A stretch of DNA of 64,000 nucleotides from Geodermatophilus tzadiensis (GTDB lineage Bacteria > Actinomycetota > Actinomycetes > Mycobacteriales > Geodermatophilaceae), in assembly GCF_003002915.1 (NCBI RefSeq), contig NZ_PVTG01000004.1, positions 1 to 64,000 on the forward strand, given 5' to 3'. The notes below the pieces were generated by a model, which was not told where the DNA came from, ran no database searches, and saw only the letters and a program-made list of their open reading frames with translations. Positions 9,825 through 18,561 of this stretch are shown piece after piece. The stretch's first letter is position 1, and each line of letters starts with the position of its first letter. Position numbers and translations under genes: made by a program.

Positions 9825-11116
9825 CGCGCGGCGGCGGCGATGACCTCGTCGGCGTGGCCCTCGACGACCAGCCGGGCCAGGTCGCGCACCTTGACGTTGA
9901 GCCGGTTGGACAGGGTCACCAGGCGGGCCCACGCGTCGTCGGCGTCGACCCCGAGCCGGCTCATCAGCACCCCCTTGGCCTGGTCGATGACCGAGCGCGA
10001 GGCGAGCGCCTGCTCGAGGTTGGCGGTCAGCCGGCGCAGCGACTCACGCTCGGCCACCTCCTGCAGCACCGCGGCCGCGGCCAGGGCGACCAGCTCGGCC
10101 ACCCGCCGGTCGGCCGGGCCGAACGCGTCGACCCGCGGTGAGTAGACGTTGAGGACGCCGGTGGGCGCCCCGTCCAGCGCCACCGGGACGGCCAGCACGC
10201 TGCGGACCGGACCGGCCGCGGCCAGCCGGGCCAGCACCGGCCAGCGGGGGTCCGTGCGCAGCTCGCCGGTGACGACGGCCTCGCCGCCGGTGTAGGCGTC
10301 GACGCACGGACCCTCGTCGGCGCGCATCTGGCGGCCGTCGGCCTCCTGGGCCGCGGTGGAGTCGGTGCCGATGTACCGCGGGTCGCGGGGGGAGCCGATG
10401 GTGACGCTGACCCAGCAGGACGACGGCACCGCGCGCTGGGCGAGGGTGGCCATCCGGCCCAGCAGCTGGCGGCGGTCCGCGCCGGCGGAGGCCAGCCGGG
10501 TGAGCTCGGCGAGCGCCTCGGCGATGCCGATGGGAGCCGCGTCGTCGCCGGGGGGCGCCGGCTCCGTGGCCGGGAGCGGCTCGAGGAGGACGGCGTCCTC
10601 CGGGTCGGTGGTGAGCACCCACTGCAGGCGCGCCGGGGCCGGGCCGCCGCCGGAGGTCTCGGCGACCCCGGACAGCAGCGCCTCCGCCCGGACGCCGTTG
10701 CGGCCGTGGAGGGTCACTGCCGCCCGGTGCTCGGCGACCTCCCCGGCGGCCAGCTCCCGCACCGCCGCCCGGAACCCCGGCACGTCGGCCGGTGCGAGGT
10801 AGACCGTGAACGGCTTGCCGAGCAGGCGGGGGAGGGCGACGCCCAGCAGCCCGGCGAGCGCCGGGTTGGCCTCGAGCACCTTGCCCGCGCCGTCGGTGAC
10901 GAACAGCCCGACCGGGAGGACGGCGGTGAGGTGCTCGCGCCACCGGCGCTCGCCGTCGTAGCGCTCGACCAGCCGGGCGATCTCCTCCTGCTGCGCCAGC
11001 AGCTCCTCCTCGGCGACCCGCAGCTCCTCCTGCGCCACCGACAGCTCGGCCAGGGTGCCGACGACCTGCGCCACGGGCAGGTCGGACGCGGGGCCGGTGC
11101 CGCCGCGGTCATCCAC
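9821..11116 (-). CDS. PAS-GAF-ANTAR regulatory protein
   Basis: 431 residues: an N-terminal coiled coil rich in EEL repeats (about 18-60), a PAS domain (about 60-170), a GAF sensor (about 215-360) and a C-terminal ANTAR domain containing SRSVIDQAKGVLMSRLGVDADDA-type sequence (about 375-431). ANTAR domains bind paired hairpins in RNA and antiterminate transcription; the GAF and PAS domains suggest an intracellular ligand or redox input. The GTG at 11116 overlaps the stop of the preceding small gene by 8 nt, giving coupling. The open frame further upstream lies inside that gene and is not conserved-looking. Confidence 0.88.
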   Translation of the reverse strand: MDDRGGTGPASDLPVAQVVGTLAELSVAQEELRVAEEELLAQQEEIARLVERYDGERRWREHLTAVLPVGLFVTDGAGKVLEANPALAGLLGVALPRLLGKPFTVYLAPADVPGFRAAVRELAAGEVAEHRAAVTLHGRNGVRAEALLSGVAETSGGGPAPARLQWVLTTDPEDAVLLEPLPATEPAPPGDDAAPIGIAEALAELTRLASAGADRRQLLGRMATLAQRAVPSSCWVSVTIGSPRDPRYIGTDSTAAQEADGRQMRADEGPCVDAYTGGEAVVTGELRTDPRWPVLARLAAAGPVRSVLAVPVALDGAPTGVLNVYSPRVDAFGPADRRVAELVALAAAAVLQEVAERESLRRLTANLEQALASRSVIDQAKGVLMSRLGVDADDAWARLVTLSNRLNVKVRDLARLVVEGHADEVIAAAAR

Positions 11117-11504
11117 TGAGTGCCCCCCCGGTCGGGTCGTGCCGGTCGGCCTGTGCCTCGCGGCGGTCGGTCTCGGCGTCCCGGCGGTGCTCGACGGCCC
11201 GCCTGCGGTGGTCCACCGGGTCCCCGACCCCCCGGTCGGCGGCCGCATCGTGCACCCGTGCCGCCTCCTCGTGGGCGCGGGCGGCGTTCTCGTGGCCGGT
11301 GGCCGCCCGCTGCCGGGCCTCCTCGGCGAGCTGCGCCGACTCCTCGGCCGCCTCGTGGGCGCGCCGCGCGTCGCGCTCCGTCGACAGCATGCCCGCCGAC
11401 AGCCGGGCCAGGCGCTCGGCGAGCTCGCGGCTGCGCCGGCCGGCCGTCTCGGCCCGCTCCGCGGCCCGCTCCCCGCGGTCCTCAGCGGTCATGGTGCCCA
11501 TCAT
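11109..11504 (-). CDS. Small charged coiled-coil protein, function unknown
   Basis: Up to 131 residues, almost entirely Ala, Arg, Glu, His and Asp, with long helical stretches (AERAETAGRRSRELAERL, then EEARQRAATGHENAARAHEEAA) predicted to form a coiled coil. No domain is recognised. It overlaps the start of the ANTAR protein by 8 nt, so the two are translated together; a scaffold or partner role is only inference. Three ATG codons lie close together (11504, 11501 and 11492) and the start is not certain. It is the first gene of the two-gene unit. Confidence 0.6.
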   Translation of the reverse strand: MMGTMTAEDRGERAAERAETAGRRSRELAERLARLSAGMLSTERDARRAHEAAEESAQLAEEARQRAATGHENAARAHEEAARVHDAAADRGVGDPVDHRRRAVEHRRDAETDRREAQADRHDPTGGALSG

Positions 11505-11592
11505 CCCCGCTGCCGCCGCCCCCCGCGACGGGATCCGGCGCGGCGGTGGGGTCGCCGGTGCGCCGTCCGGGCGTGTCGCCCGCCGCCCGCCG

Positions 11593-13053
11593 TCACGAGC
11601 GGACGGCGTCCCGCAGCCGGGAGTGGCGGTAGCCGTAGACCGCGTAGAACACCAGCCCGATCGCCAGCCAGGCGAGGAACCGCAGCCAGGTCTCGATGCT
11701 CAGGTTGAGCATCAGGTAGAGGCAGGCCAGCGCCGACAGCAGTGGCAGCGCGGGGGACAGCGGCACCCGGAACGGCCGGGGCATGTCCGGCCGGGTGCGG
11801 CGCAGCGCGACGACGGCGAGCGACACCAGCAGGAAGGCGAACAGCGTGCCGATGCTGACCAGGTCGGCCAGCGCGCCCAGCGGCACGAACGTCGCCATGG
11901 CCAGGACGAGCACGGCGAACAGCACGGTGACCCGCGCCGGCGTCCCGGTGCGCGGGCTCACCCGCGCGACCGACTGGGGCAGCAGCCCGTCGCGGCCCAT
12001 CGCGAAGCCGATCCGCCCGACGGTGATCAGGTCGACCAGGATCACCGAGGTCAGCCCGGCGACCGCGGCCAGCGAGATCAGCGCCGACGCCCAGCCCAGG
12101 CCCACCTGGTCGAACGCGTCGGCGATCGGCGCGCCCGGGTCGATCCGGTCGTAGGGGACCATCCCGACGACCACCAGCGAGACGCCGACGTAGAGGACGG
12201 TGGCCAGGGCCAGGGTGCCGAACAGGCCGAGCGGCAGGTCACGGCCGGGGCGGCGGGTCTCCTCCGACAGGTTCGCCACGGCCTCGAAGCCGGTGTAGGA
12301 GAAGAAGACGACGGCCGCCGCGGTGAGCACGCCACCGAGGCCGAACACCACCGGGTCGATGCCGGCGACGGCCTGGATGAGCGGCTGGGCCAGCCCGCCG
12401 CTGCCCTCGGCCGGCCGGCCCTCGGGCACGAACGGGGTGAGGTTGGCGCCCCGCACGAACCAGGCGCCGGCCACCACGACGAACACGCAGACGGCGACCT
12501 TGACGACGACGAGCAGCGCGGTGACCCGGGCCGACTCGCGGATGCCGAGCACCGCCACCGCGGTCAGCAGCACCACGATGGACGCCGCCCCGACGTTGAC
12601 CGCCGCCTCCTCGCCGAACAGCGACGGCGGGAGGTCGAGCAGGTTGCCGACGTAGCCCGACCAGCCGCGCGCGACCACCGCGGCACCCAGCGCGAACTCC
12701 AGGAACAGGTCCCAGCCGATCACCCAGGCGACCACCTCGCCGGCGGTGGCGTAGGCGTAGGAGTAGGCGCTGCCCGCGGTCGGGGCGGAGGAGGCGAGCT
12801 CGGCGTAGCAGAGCGCGGCCAGCAGGGCGACGACGCCGGCGATGACGAAGGAGACCACCACCGCCGGCCCCGCGGTGTCGCGGGCGGCGACCCCGGTGAG
12901 GGTGAAGATGCCGGTGCCGATGACCACGCCGATGCCGAAGCCGACGAGGTGACGGGCCGACAGCCGCTTGCGCAGGTGGCCCACCCCGGCGGCGGTGGGC
13001 TCCCCGCCCTCGTCCCCGAGGCGCTCGACGGGCTTGGTCCGGAACAGTTCCAC
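11593..13053 (-). CDS. APC-family amino acid permease
   Basis: This 486-residue integral membrane protein has about 12 hydrophobic segments. It carries the cationic amino acid transporter-like pattern: the first helix FGIGVVIGTGIFTLTG binds the substrate carboxylate, and FFSYTGFEAVANLSEETRRPGRDLP lies in the middle. The specificity cannot be read from sequence. The GTG at 13053 gives a start LFRTKPVERL typical for the family. CAGCAT sits 6 nt upstream of the GTG, so a leaderless message is possible. A 67-bp gap separates it from pdxY, so it may have its own promoter. Confidence 0.88.
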   Translation of the reverse strand: MELFRTKPVERLGDEGGEPTAAGVGHLRKRLSARHLVGFGIGVVIGTGIFTLTGVAARDTAGPAVVVSFVIAGVVALLAALCYAELASSAPTAGSAYSYAYATAGEVVAWVIGWDLFLEFALGAAVVARGWSGYVGNLLDLPPSLFGEEAAVNVGAASIVVLLTAVAVLGIRESARVTALLVVVKVAVCVFVVVAGAWFVRGANLTPFVPEGRPAEGSGGLAQPLIQAVAGIDPVVFGLGGVLTAAAVVFFSYTGFEAVANLSEETRRPGRDLPLGLFGTLALATVLYVGVSLVVVGMVPYDRIDPGAPIADAFDQVGLGWASALISLAAVAGLTSVILVDLITVGRIGFAMGRDGLLPQSVARVSPRTGTPARVTVLFAVLVLAMATFVPLGALADLVSIGTLFAFLLVSLAVVALRRTRPDMPRPFRVPLSPALPLLSALACLYLMLNLSIETWLRFLAWLAIGLVFYAVYGYRHSRLRDAVRS

Positions 13054-13059
13054 CCGACC

Positions 13060-13065
13060 ATGCTG
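13060..13065 (-). promoter_or_regulatory. Possible -10 of a leaderless permease transcript
   Basis: CAGCAT on the minus strand is spaced 6 nt from the GTG start at 13053. This is the same geometry as several other genes in this window, but the first base departs from TAnnnT. Confidence 0.3.
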
Positions 13066-13120
13066 AACGCCGGGGTCCGGACCCGCCCGCTGGAGGCCCG
13101 ACGTTCCTCCGGGGTCGGCG

Positions 13121-13972
13121 CTACACCTCCTCGACCGGGAAGCTGCGCGACGGCGACACGAACTCGTCCTGGGCGGCCACGAGCAGGATCTCCCGCGACC
13201 CGGCCTCCTCGGTGCGCCGCAGCAGGCCCCACACGCTGGCCGCCGCCCGGCCCAGCGCCTCGCCGGCGGAGCGGGTGTCGAGCCAGTGCGCGAGGAACAG
13301 CGCGGCGATCGCGTCACCGGCGCCGTTGACCGCCACCGACAGCCGCGGCGTGCGTACCCGGAAGTGCCGGCCGCCCTCGGAGGCGAGCAGGTCCACGGCG
13401 TCGTCCGGGGTGTCCTCGGTGACCAGCGACGTCGTCAGCACCACCCGCGGGCCCAGCCCCTGCACGGCCGCGACGGCGTCCTCCACCTCGTCCAGCGACC
13501 GCGTCGTCGTCCGCGCGAGCAGGTCGAGCTCGTAGTGGTTGGGGGTCACCAGGTCGGCGGCCGGGACGGCGACCTCCCGCATGAGCTCCTCGATGCCCGG
13601 GCGGACGAACACGCCGCGGCCGACGTCGCCGATGACCGGGTCGCAGCAGTAGACGGCGTCGGGGTTGGCCGCGCGCACCCGCCCGACCGTGCCGACGACG
13701 GCGTGCCCGATGTCGGCCGAGCCGAGGTACCCGGACAGGACGGCGTCGGCGGTGCCCAGCACGCCGCGGTCGGCGATGCCGTCGACGACCTCCTCCACGG
13801 CCTGGCCGTCGAACACCCGCCCGGTCCACGCGCCGTAGCCGGTGTGGTTGGAGAACTGGACGGTGTGCACCGGCCACACCTCGACGCCCAGGCGCTGCAG
13901 CGGGAAGACGGCCGAGGAGTTGCCCACGTGCCCGTAGGCGACGTGCGACTGGATCGACAGGACGTTCACCAC
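13121..13972 (-). CDS. pdxY: Pyridoxal kinase
   Basis: The 283-residue protein phosphorylates pyridoxal in the salvage of pyridoxal phosphate. It belongs to the ribokinase-like PdxK/PdxY group, with the N-terminus [21 protein letters not shown], the segment [16 protein letters not shown], the TPNHYEL loop, and the phosphate/catalytic motif [15 protein letters not shown] near 220. Two consecutive GTG codons (13972 and 13969) can start the protein. It begins 4 bp after the Brp/Blh stop, so it is probably the third gene of the rhodopsin operon. Why a PLP gene sits there is unclear. Confidence 0.93.
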   Translation of the reverse strand: MVNVLSIQSHVAYGHVGNSSAVFPLQRLGVEVWPVHTVQFSNHTGYGAWTGRVFDGQAVEEVVDGIADRGVLGTADAVLSGYLGSADIGHAVVGTVGRVRAANPDAVYCCDPVIGDVGRGVFVRPGIEELMREVAVPAADLVTPNHYELDLLARTTTRSLDEVEDAVAAVQGLGPRVVLTTSLVTEDTPDDAVDLLASEGGRHFRVRTPRLSVAVNGAGDAIAALFLAHWLDTRSAGEALGRAAASVWGLLRRTEEAGSREILLVAAQDEFVSPSRSFPVEEV

Positions 13973-13976
13973 GCGG

Positions 13977-14981
13977 TCACCGTGCCACGCGCCCGGACGG
14001 GGCGCGGACCCGGGCCGGGGCGGGACCGGGGCGGTCGAGCCAGGCCACCACCAGCGCGTGCGGCACCGTCAGGGCCGCCAGCAGCGGCAGGTCGGTGGCG
14101 ACGAGGCCGCGCCAGCCGCCGGCGGCCGACCACAGCAGCGCGAGGACGGCCAGCACCGCGACGGTCGGCAGGGCGGCCGCGACGGCGAACCGGCGCAGCG
14201 GTGGACCCAGCCGGCCCGCGGCCAGGTCGGCGACGTTGGCCGGGTCCTCGGCCAGCACCCGGGCGGTGTGGCGCACCGCGTGCCAGCAACCGAAGTAGAC
14301 GCCGAAGGCCGCCAGCGGCGGGGCGACCAGGACCAGCACGGCCAGCGCGCCGACCTCGGCCGCCTCCGTCCAGCGGGTCTCCAGCAGCAGCGCGAGGGCG
14401 AGGGCGGCCGCGGCGGGCAGCACCACCGCGAGCAGCACGGTGCCGACCCCCGGCGGGAGGGTGCCGTCGCTGCCCGGCACCACCGCGGCCACCACCGGCG
14501 CCGCCTCCTCCGCCCCGCGCACGAGGGGCACCAGCAGCGCCAGGCCGCCGAGCACCGCCGCGGGCAGCGCGGCCCGGCGGACCGGCCGGCCGGCGCGCAG
14601 GTCGGCGAAGGCGGTCTCGCCGGTGCCGAAGTGCCAGGCCGACAGCAGCACGAACACCGCCAGCGCGGGCCCGGGCGCGGCGGTGAACAGCACCCAGGTG
14701 ACCGTGGCGACGGCGGCGTAGCCCAGCGCGAACGCGGCCAGCCGCGCCGGTCCCCACCGCAGCCGGTAGGCCGGGACCAGGTGGTCGACGGCGCCGTGCG
14801 GCAGGCCGAGCAGCAGCCCGCCGACCAGGGGCAGCCACGCCCGGTCCCCCCAGCCGGCGGTGACCTCGACGAGGACCACGGCGGCCGCGGCTACCAGCGA
14901 CACGGTCGTCGCCGCCCGGGCCGGGGCGGCGAACGGGGTGCCGGTCCGGTCCGCCGTCCCCGGGTCCGGGAGCGGGCGCAC
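13977..14981 (-). CDS. blh: Beta-carotene 15,15'-dioxygenase, Brp/Blh family
   Basis: Brp/Blh enzymes cleave beta-carotene into two retinals, the chromophore of microbial rhodopsins. The 334-residue membrane protein has many hydrophobic helices and the conserved His motifs of the family: GLPHGAVDHLV, SAWHFGTGE, FGCWHAVRHT and TVPHALVVAW. The GTG at 14981 lies 2 nt after the stop of the rhodopsin gene, so the two are coupled. The start is set by this junction, since upstream open frame lies inside the rhodopsin gene. Beta-carotene synthesis genes are not in the window. Confidence 0.9.
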   Translation of the reverse strand: MRPLPDPGTADRTGTPFAAPARAATTVSLVAAAAVVLVEVTAGWGDRAWLPLVGGLLLGLPHGAVDHLVPAYRLRWGPARLAAFALGYAAVATVTWVLFTAAPGPALAVFVLLSAWHFGTGETAFADLRAGRPVRRAALPAAVLGGLALLVPLVRGAEEAAPVVAAVVPGSDGTLPPGVGTVLLAVVLPAAAALALALLLETRWTEAAEVGALAVLVLVAPPLAAFGVYFGCWHAVRHTARVLAEDPANVADLAAGRLGPPLRRFAVAAALPTVAVLAVLALLWSAAGGWRGLVATDLPLLAALTVPHALVVAWLDRPGPAPARVRAPSGRVAR

Positions 14982-14983
14982 GC

Positions 14984-15979
14984 TCAGGTCCGCTCGGGCG
15001 CCGTCCGGGTCGCGCCGTGCCCGCGGTGCTCGCCGTGGTGGTGCTCGTCGTGGTGGTGCTCGCCGTGGTGGTGCTCGCCGCGGAGGGTGGCCGCGGCCGC
15101 GGGGGAGACCCGGCCGAGCTCGGGCAGCACGCCGTCGCTCTCGTGCACGTGGCTGACCCACACCGGCTCGGGGTGGGTGTCCTCGCCGGCCCGGACGTCC
15201 TCGGCGGTCCGCAGCAGGGCCACCTTGTGGACCAGCAGACCGAAGCCGACCTTGGCGATCACGTCGGCCGTGGAGTAGGCGACCTGCACGGTCGCGGCCC
15301 ACGCCGGGGTGGCGTCGGCGAACACGGGGATCGCGTAGACGAGCGGGTACACGCCGAAGCTGGACAGCAGCACGATCGTGGCGTTGCGCAGGCTGACCGC
15401 CGCCTCCGTCCCCATGTGCGGCAGCGAGGCGCGGACGGCGCCGATCAGCGCGACGGCGAGGTAGCCGAAGAACGCGGTGCTGACCAGCCCCCAGACGACC
15501 AGCGCGGTGCGGTCCCGGCCGTCGGCGACGACCTGCGCGCCGAAGTAGCCGGTGAGGATCATGAGGAAGGCCGCGGTCACCGTCGTCGCGCGGAGGTTGC
15601 GGGCCCGGCGGCCGGCCAGCGAGCAGACCGCGAGGAGCTCGACGGTGAGCAGCGGGACGGTGACGGCCCAGTCGGGGTAGCGCGTGGAGCCGGTGAACCG
15701 CGCCTCGGCGTTGGGCTCGTACACGCCGTCGGTCAGCGTGAAGCCGGTGTCCCACTTGAGGAACAGCACCAGGTAGCTGACCGTCGCGACCGCCGCGAGG
15801 CACAGGCCGGCGTAGAGGGCCGGCCGGTAGCGCCGGCCGACCTCCTCCCGGCTGGCCCAGGTGTAGAGGAGGTAGGCGAACAGGGCGAACCCGGCCGCCA
15901 TGAGCGCGAAGTGCACCAGGTCGTACAGGCCGAGCGACATGGGCTGCAGCTCGGGCGTGGGCGTGTCGACGACGTCCAC
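14984..15979 (-). CDS. Proton-pump type microbial rhodopsin with His-rich C-terminal tail
   Basis: 331 residues with seven membrane helices. Helix C carries RYPDWAVTVPLLTVELL: D103, T107 and E114 match the DTE pattern of outward proton pumps, and L111 is at the position where Leu gives green absorption in proteorhodopsin. Helix G has ADVIAKVGFG with D239 and the retinal Schiff-base lysine K243. After the last helix comes a tail of about 75 residues ending in a run with 11 His in 22 residues (301-322, HHHGEHHHDEHHHGEH). The GTG at 15979 follows GGAGGTGCC closely. blh follows 2 nt downstream and supplies retinal. The function is inferred to be light-driven proton export; the role of the His tail is unknown. 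Confidence 0.93.
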   Translation of the reverse strand: MDVVDTPTPELQPMSLGLYDLVHFALMAAGFALFAYLLYTWASREEVGRRYRPALYAGLCLAAVATVSYLVLFLKWDTGFTLTDGVYEPNAEARFTGSTRYPDWAVTVPLLTVELLAVCSLAGRRARNLRATTVTAAFLMILTGYFGAQVVADGRDRTALVVWGLVSTAFFGYLAVALIGAVRASLPHMGTEAAVSLRNATIVLLSSFGVYPLVYAIPVFADATPAWAATVQVAYSTADVIAKVGFGLLVHKVALLRTAEDVRAGEDTHPEPVWVSHVHESDGVLPELGRVSPAAAATLRGEHHHGEHHHDEHHHGEHRGHGATRTAPERT

Positions 15980-16116
15980 GGCACCTCCGGGGTGGGACGG
16001 GGGCGGGCCCTGGCGTCGAGCCCCGGACCGGCTGCCTACCCGCGCCCGATGGTTGGAACCATTGCCGGATGGCAACCGTGACGGCGTCCCGGTCACCGGA
16101 CAGGAGAGGACCGACG
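15980..16116. promoter_or_regulatory. Divergent promoter region between rhodopsin and molybdoenzyme genes
   Basis: 137 bp between two divergent starts. It holds the ribosome sites GGAGGTGCC (minus strand, 15981-15990) for the rhodopsin and GGAGAGGA (plus strand, 16103-16110) for the oxidoreductase. The centre (about 16045-16070) is less GC-rich, with GGTTGGAACCATTGCC containing the short inverted pair GGTT/AACC. No clear -35/-10 pair could be fixed. Confidence 0.4.
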
Positions 16117-18561
16117 ATGGCGCGCACCGACCGGATCGCGGAGCCGTGGGGCACGCGGACGCCGTACGGGCCGGGGGAGACCTGGCCGACGCGGGTGGAC
16201 TCCCACCTGGCCGACGGGCTGACCGCCGACGACGTCGACCGCTGGGTGCCCTCGGCGACGATCCTGCACAGCAACGGCGACGGCCTGGACATCGCGGTCA
16301 AGGACGGCCGGATCGTCGGCGTCCGCGGCCGTGCCGAGGACCGGGTCAACCACGGCCGGCTCGACCCCAAGGACCTCTACGGCTGGCAGGCGAACCACTC
16401 ACCCGACCGGCTCACGCGGCCGCTCATCCGTCGCGGCGGGGAGCTGGTGGAGACCGACTGGGACACCGCGATGGACGCCGTCGCCGGCCGCTGCCGCGAG
16501 CTCCTCGACGAGCAGGGCCCCAGCGCGATCGGCTTCTACACCTCCGGGCAGCTGTTCCTGGAGGAGTACTACACGCTCGGGCTCATCGCGCACGGCGGCA
16601 TCGGCACCAACCACGTCGACGGCAACACCCGGCTGTGCACCGCCACGGCCGCCGCCGCGCTCAAGGAGACCTTCGCCTCCGACGGCCAGCCCGGCTCCTA
16701 CACCGACGTCGACCACTGCGACGTCATCGCGCTGTTCGGGCACAACGTGGCCGAGACGCAGTCGGTGCTGTGGACGCGCGTGCTCGACCGGCTGGCCGGC
16801 CCCCACCCGCCCCAGGTGGTCTGCGTCGACCCGCGGGAGACGCCGGTGGCCCGCGCCGCGACGGTGCACCTGGCGCCGCGGCCCGGCACGAACGTGGTGC
16901 TCATGAACGCGCTGCTGCACGAGGTGATCGGCAACGGCTGGGTCGACCGGGAGTACGTCGACGCGCACACCGTCGGCTTCGCGGAGCTCGAGGAGCGGGT
17001 GCGCGACTACCCGCCGGAGGTCGCCGAGGAGGTGTGCGACGTCCCGGCCGCGCAGGTCCGCGAGGCCGCCCGCGTGCTGGGCACCGCCGAGCGACTGCTG
17101 TCGACCGTGCTGCAGGGCTTCTACCAGTCCCACCAGGCCACCGCGGCCGCCGTCCAGGTGAACAACCTCAACCTGGTCCGCGGCATGCTCGGGAAGCCCG
17201 GGTGCGGGATCCTGCAGATGAACGGGCAGCCCACCGCGGAGAACACCCGCGAGGCCGGTGCCGACGGCGACCTGGCCGGCTTCCGCAACTGGTCCAACGA
17301 CGCCCAGGTGGCCGACCTGGCGCGGGTGTGGCACCTCGACCCGTTCTCGATCCCGCACCACTCGCCGCCCACCCACGCGATGCAGATGTTCCGGCACGCC
17401 GAGGAGGGGTCGCTGCGCTTCCTGTACGTCACCGCCACCAACCCGGCGGTGTCGCTGCCCGAGCTGGGCCGGATCCGCTCGATCCTGGCCCAGGAGCGGC
17501 TGTTCCTCGTCGTCCAGGACCTCTTCCTCACCGAGACCGCGCAGCTGGCCGACGTCGTCCTGCCCGCCGCCACGTGGGGCGAGAAGACCGGCACCTTCAC
17601 CAACGTCGACCGCACCGTGCACCTGTCGGAGAAGGCGGTCGACCCGCCCGGGGAGGCCCGCGCCGACCTCGACGTCCTCATCGACTTCGCGCGCCGGCTC
17701 GACCTGCGGGACAGGGACGGCGCCCCGCTGGTGACGTGGAGCGACCCCGAGGGCGCCTTCGAGGGCTGGAAGGAGTGCAGCCGCGGCCGGCCGTGCGACT
17801 ACAGCGGGCTGTCCTACGCCAAGCTGCGGGAGCGCAACGGCATCCAGTGGCCGGTCACCGAGGACGCGCCCGAGGGCACCGAGCGGCTCTACGTCGACGG
17901 GCGGTTCTTCGCCGACCCCGACCACTGCGAGAGCTACGGCCGCGACCTGGTCACCGGCGCGCCGCTGGAGGAGACCGAGTACCGGGCGCTCAACCCCCAC
18001 GGCCGGGCGGTCCTCAAGGCCGCCGAGTACGTGCCGCCGCACGAGCTGCCCAGCCAGGAGTTCCCCTTCCAGCTGGTCACCGGCCGGACGATCTACCAGT
18101 TCCACACCCGGACCAAGACCGGCCGGGCGCCGCAGCTGCAGGCCGCCGCCCCGGAGGTGTGGGTGGAGATGTCGGCGTCCGACGCCGCCGACCGCGGCTG
18201 GGGCGAGGGCGACCTGCTCGAGGTCTGCACCCCGCGCGGGCGGGTCGAGGCGCGGCTGCGGGTCAGCGGCATCCGGCCGGGGGTGGTGTTCCTGCCGTTC
18301 CACTACGGCTACTGGGACGCGCCCGACGCGCAGGAGCGGGGGCGGGCCGCCAACGAGCTCACCCCGACCGACTGGGACCCGGTGTCCAAGCAGCCGATCT
18401 TCAAGACGGCGGCGGCGGCGGTGAGCCGGCTGGCGGCCTCCGACGGCACGCCGTCCCCGGCGCCGACGACCACCGCGTCCCGGCCCGTGGCCGCCGACGT
18501 GCCGCCCACCCGGGGTGGCGAGACCGCGCTGGCCGAGGAGACCGTCGGGGGCGCGCGGTGA
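16117..18561 (+). CDS. Molybdopterin oxidoreductase lacking the [4Fe-4S] cysteines
   Basis: 814 residues with the fold of the bis-MGD molybdoenzymes (formate dehydrogenase/nitrate reductase/DMSO reductase superfamily). The motif GNTRLCTAT places a Cys at 174, where assimilatory nitrate reductases and formate dehydrogenases hold a Mo ligand. Later MGD-binding blocks include YVTATNPAVSLPELGR, DVVLPAATWGEKTGTFTN and RTIYQFHTRTKTGRAP. At the N-terminus the C-x2-C-x3-C cluster motif is present in spacing but not in residues: T48, H51, D55, and the usual fourth Cys is D83 in GRLDPKD. The substrate is unknown. The ATG at 16117 is chosen for its GGAGAGGA site. The next gene starts inside its stop. 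Confidence 0.9.
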   Translation: MARTDRIAEPWGTRTPYGPGETWPTRVDSHLADGLTADDVDRWVPSATILHSNGDGLDIAVKDGRIVGVRGRAEDRVNHGRLDPKDLYGWQANHSPDRLTRPLIRRGGELVETDWDTAMDAVAGRCRELLDEQGPSAIGFYTSGQLFLEEYYTLGLIAHGGIGTNHVDGNTRLCTATAAAALKETFASDGQPGSYTDVDHCDVIALFGHNVAETQSVLWTRVLDRLAGPHPPQVVCVDPRETPVARAATVHLAPRPGTNVVLMNALLHEVIGNGWVDREYVDAHTVGFAELEERVRDYPPEVAEEVCDVPAAQVREAARVLGTAERLLSTVLQGFYQSHQATAAAVQVNNLNLVRGMLGKPGCGILQMNGQPTAENTREAGADGDLAGFRNWSNDAQVADLARVWHLDPFSIPHHSPPTHAMQMFRHAEEGSLRFLYVTATNPAVSLPELGRIRSILAQERLFLVVQDLFLTETAQLADVVLPAATWGEKTGTFTNVDRTVHLSEKAVDPPGEARADLDVLIDFARRLDLRDRDGAPLVTWSDPEGAFEGWKECSRGRPCDYSGLSYAKLRERNGIQWPVTEDAPEGTERLYVDGRFFADPDHCESYGRDLVTGAPLEETEYRALNPHGRAVLKAAEYVPPHELPSQEFPFQLVTGRTIYQFHTRTKTGRAPQLQAAAPEVWVEMSASDAADRGWGEGDLLEVCTPRGRVEARLRVSGIRPGVVFLPFHYGYWDAPDAQERGRAANELTPTDWDPVSKQPIFKTAAAAVSRLAASDGTPSPAPTTTASRPVAADVPPTRGGETALAEETVGGAR

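Noticed and set aside
15030-15080. GTG-rich simple repeat.
   Set aside because: It is the reverse complement of the His codons in the rhodopsin tail, not an intergenic repeat.
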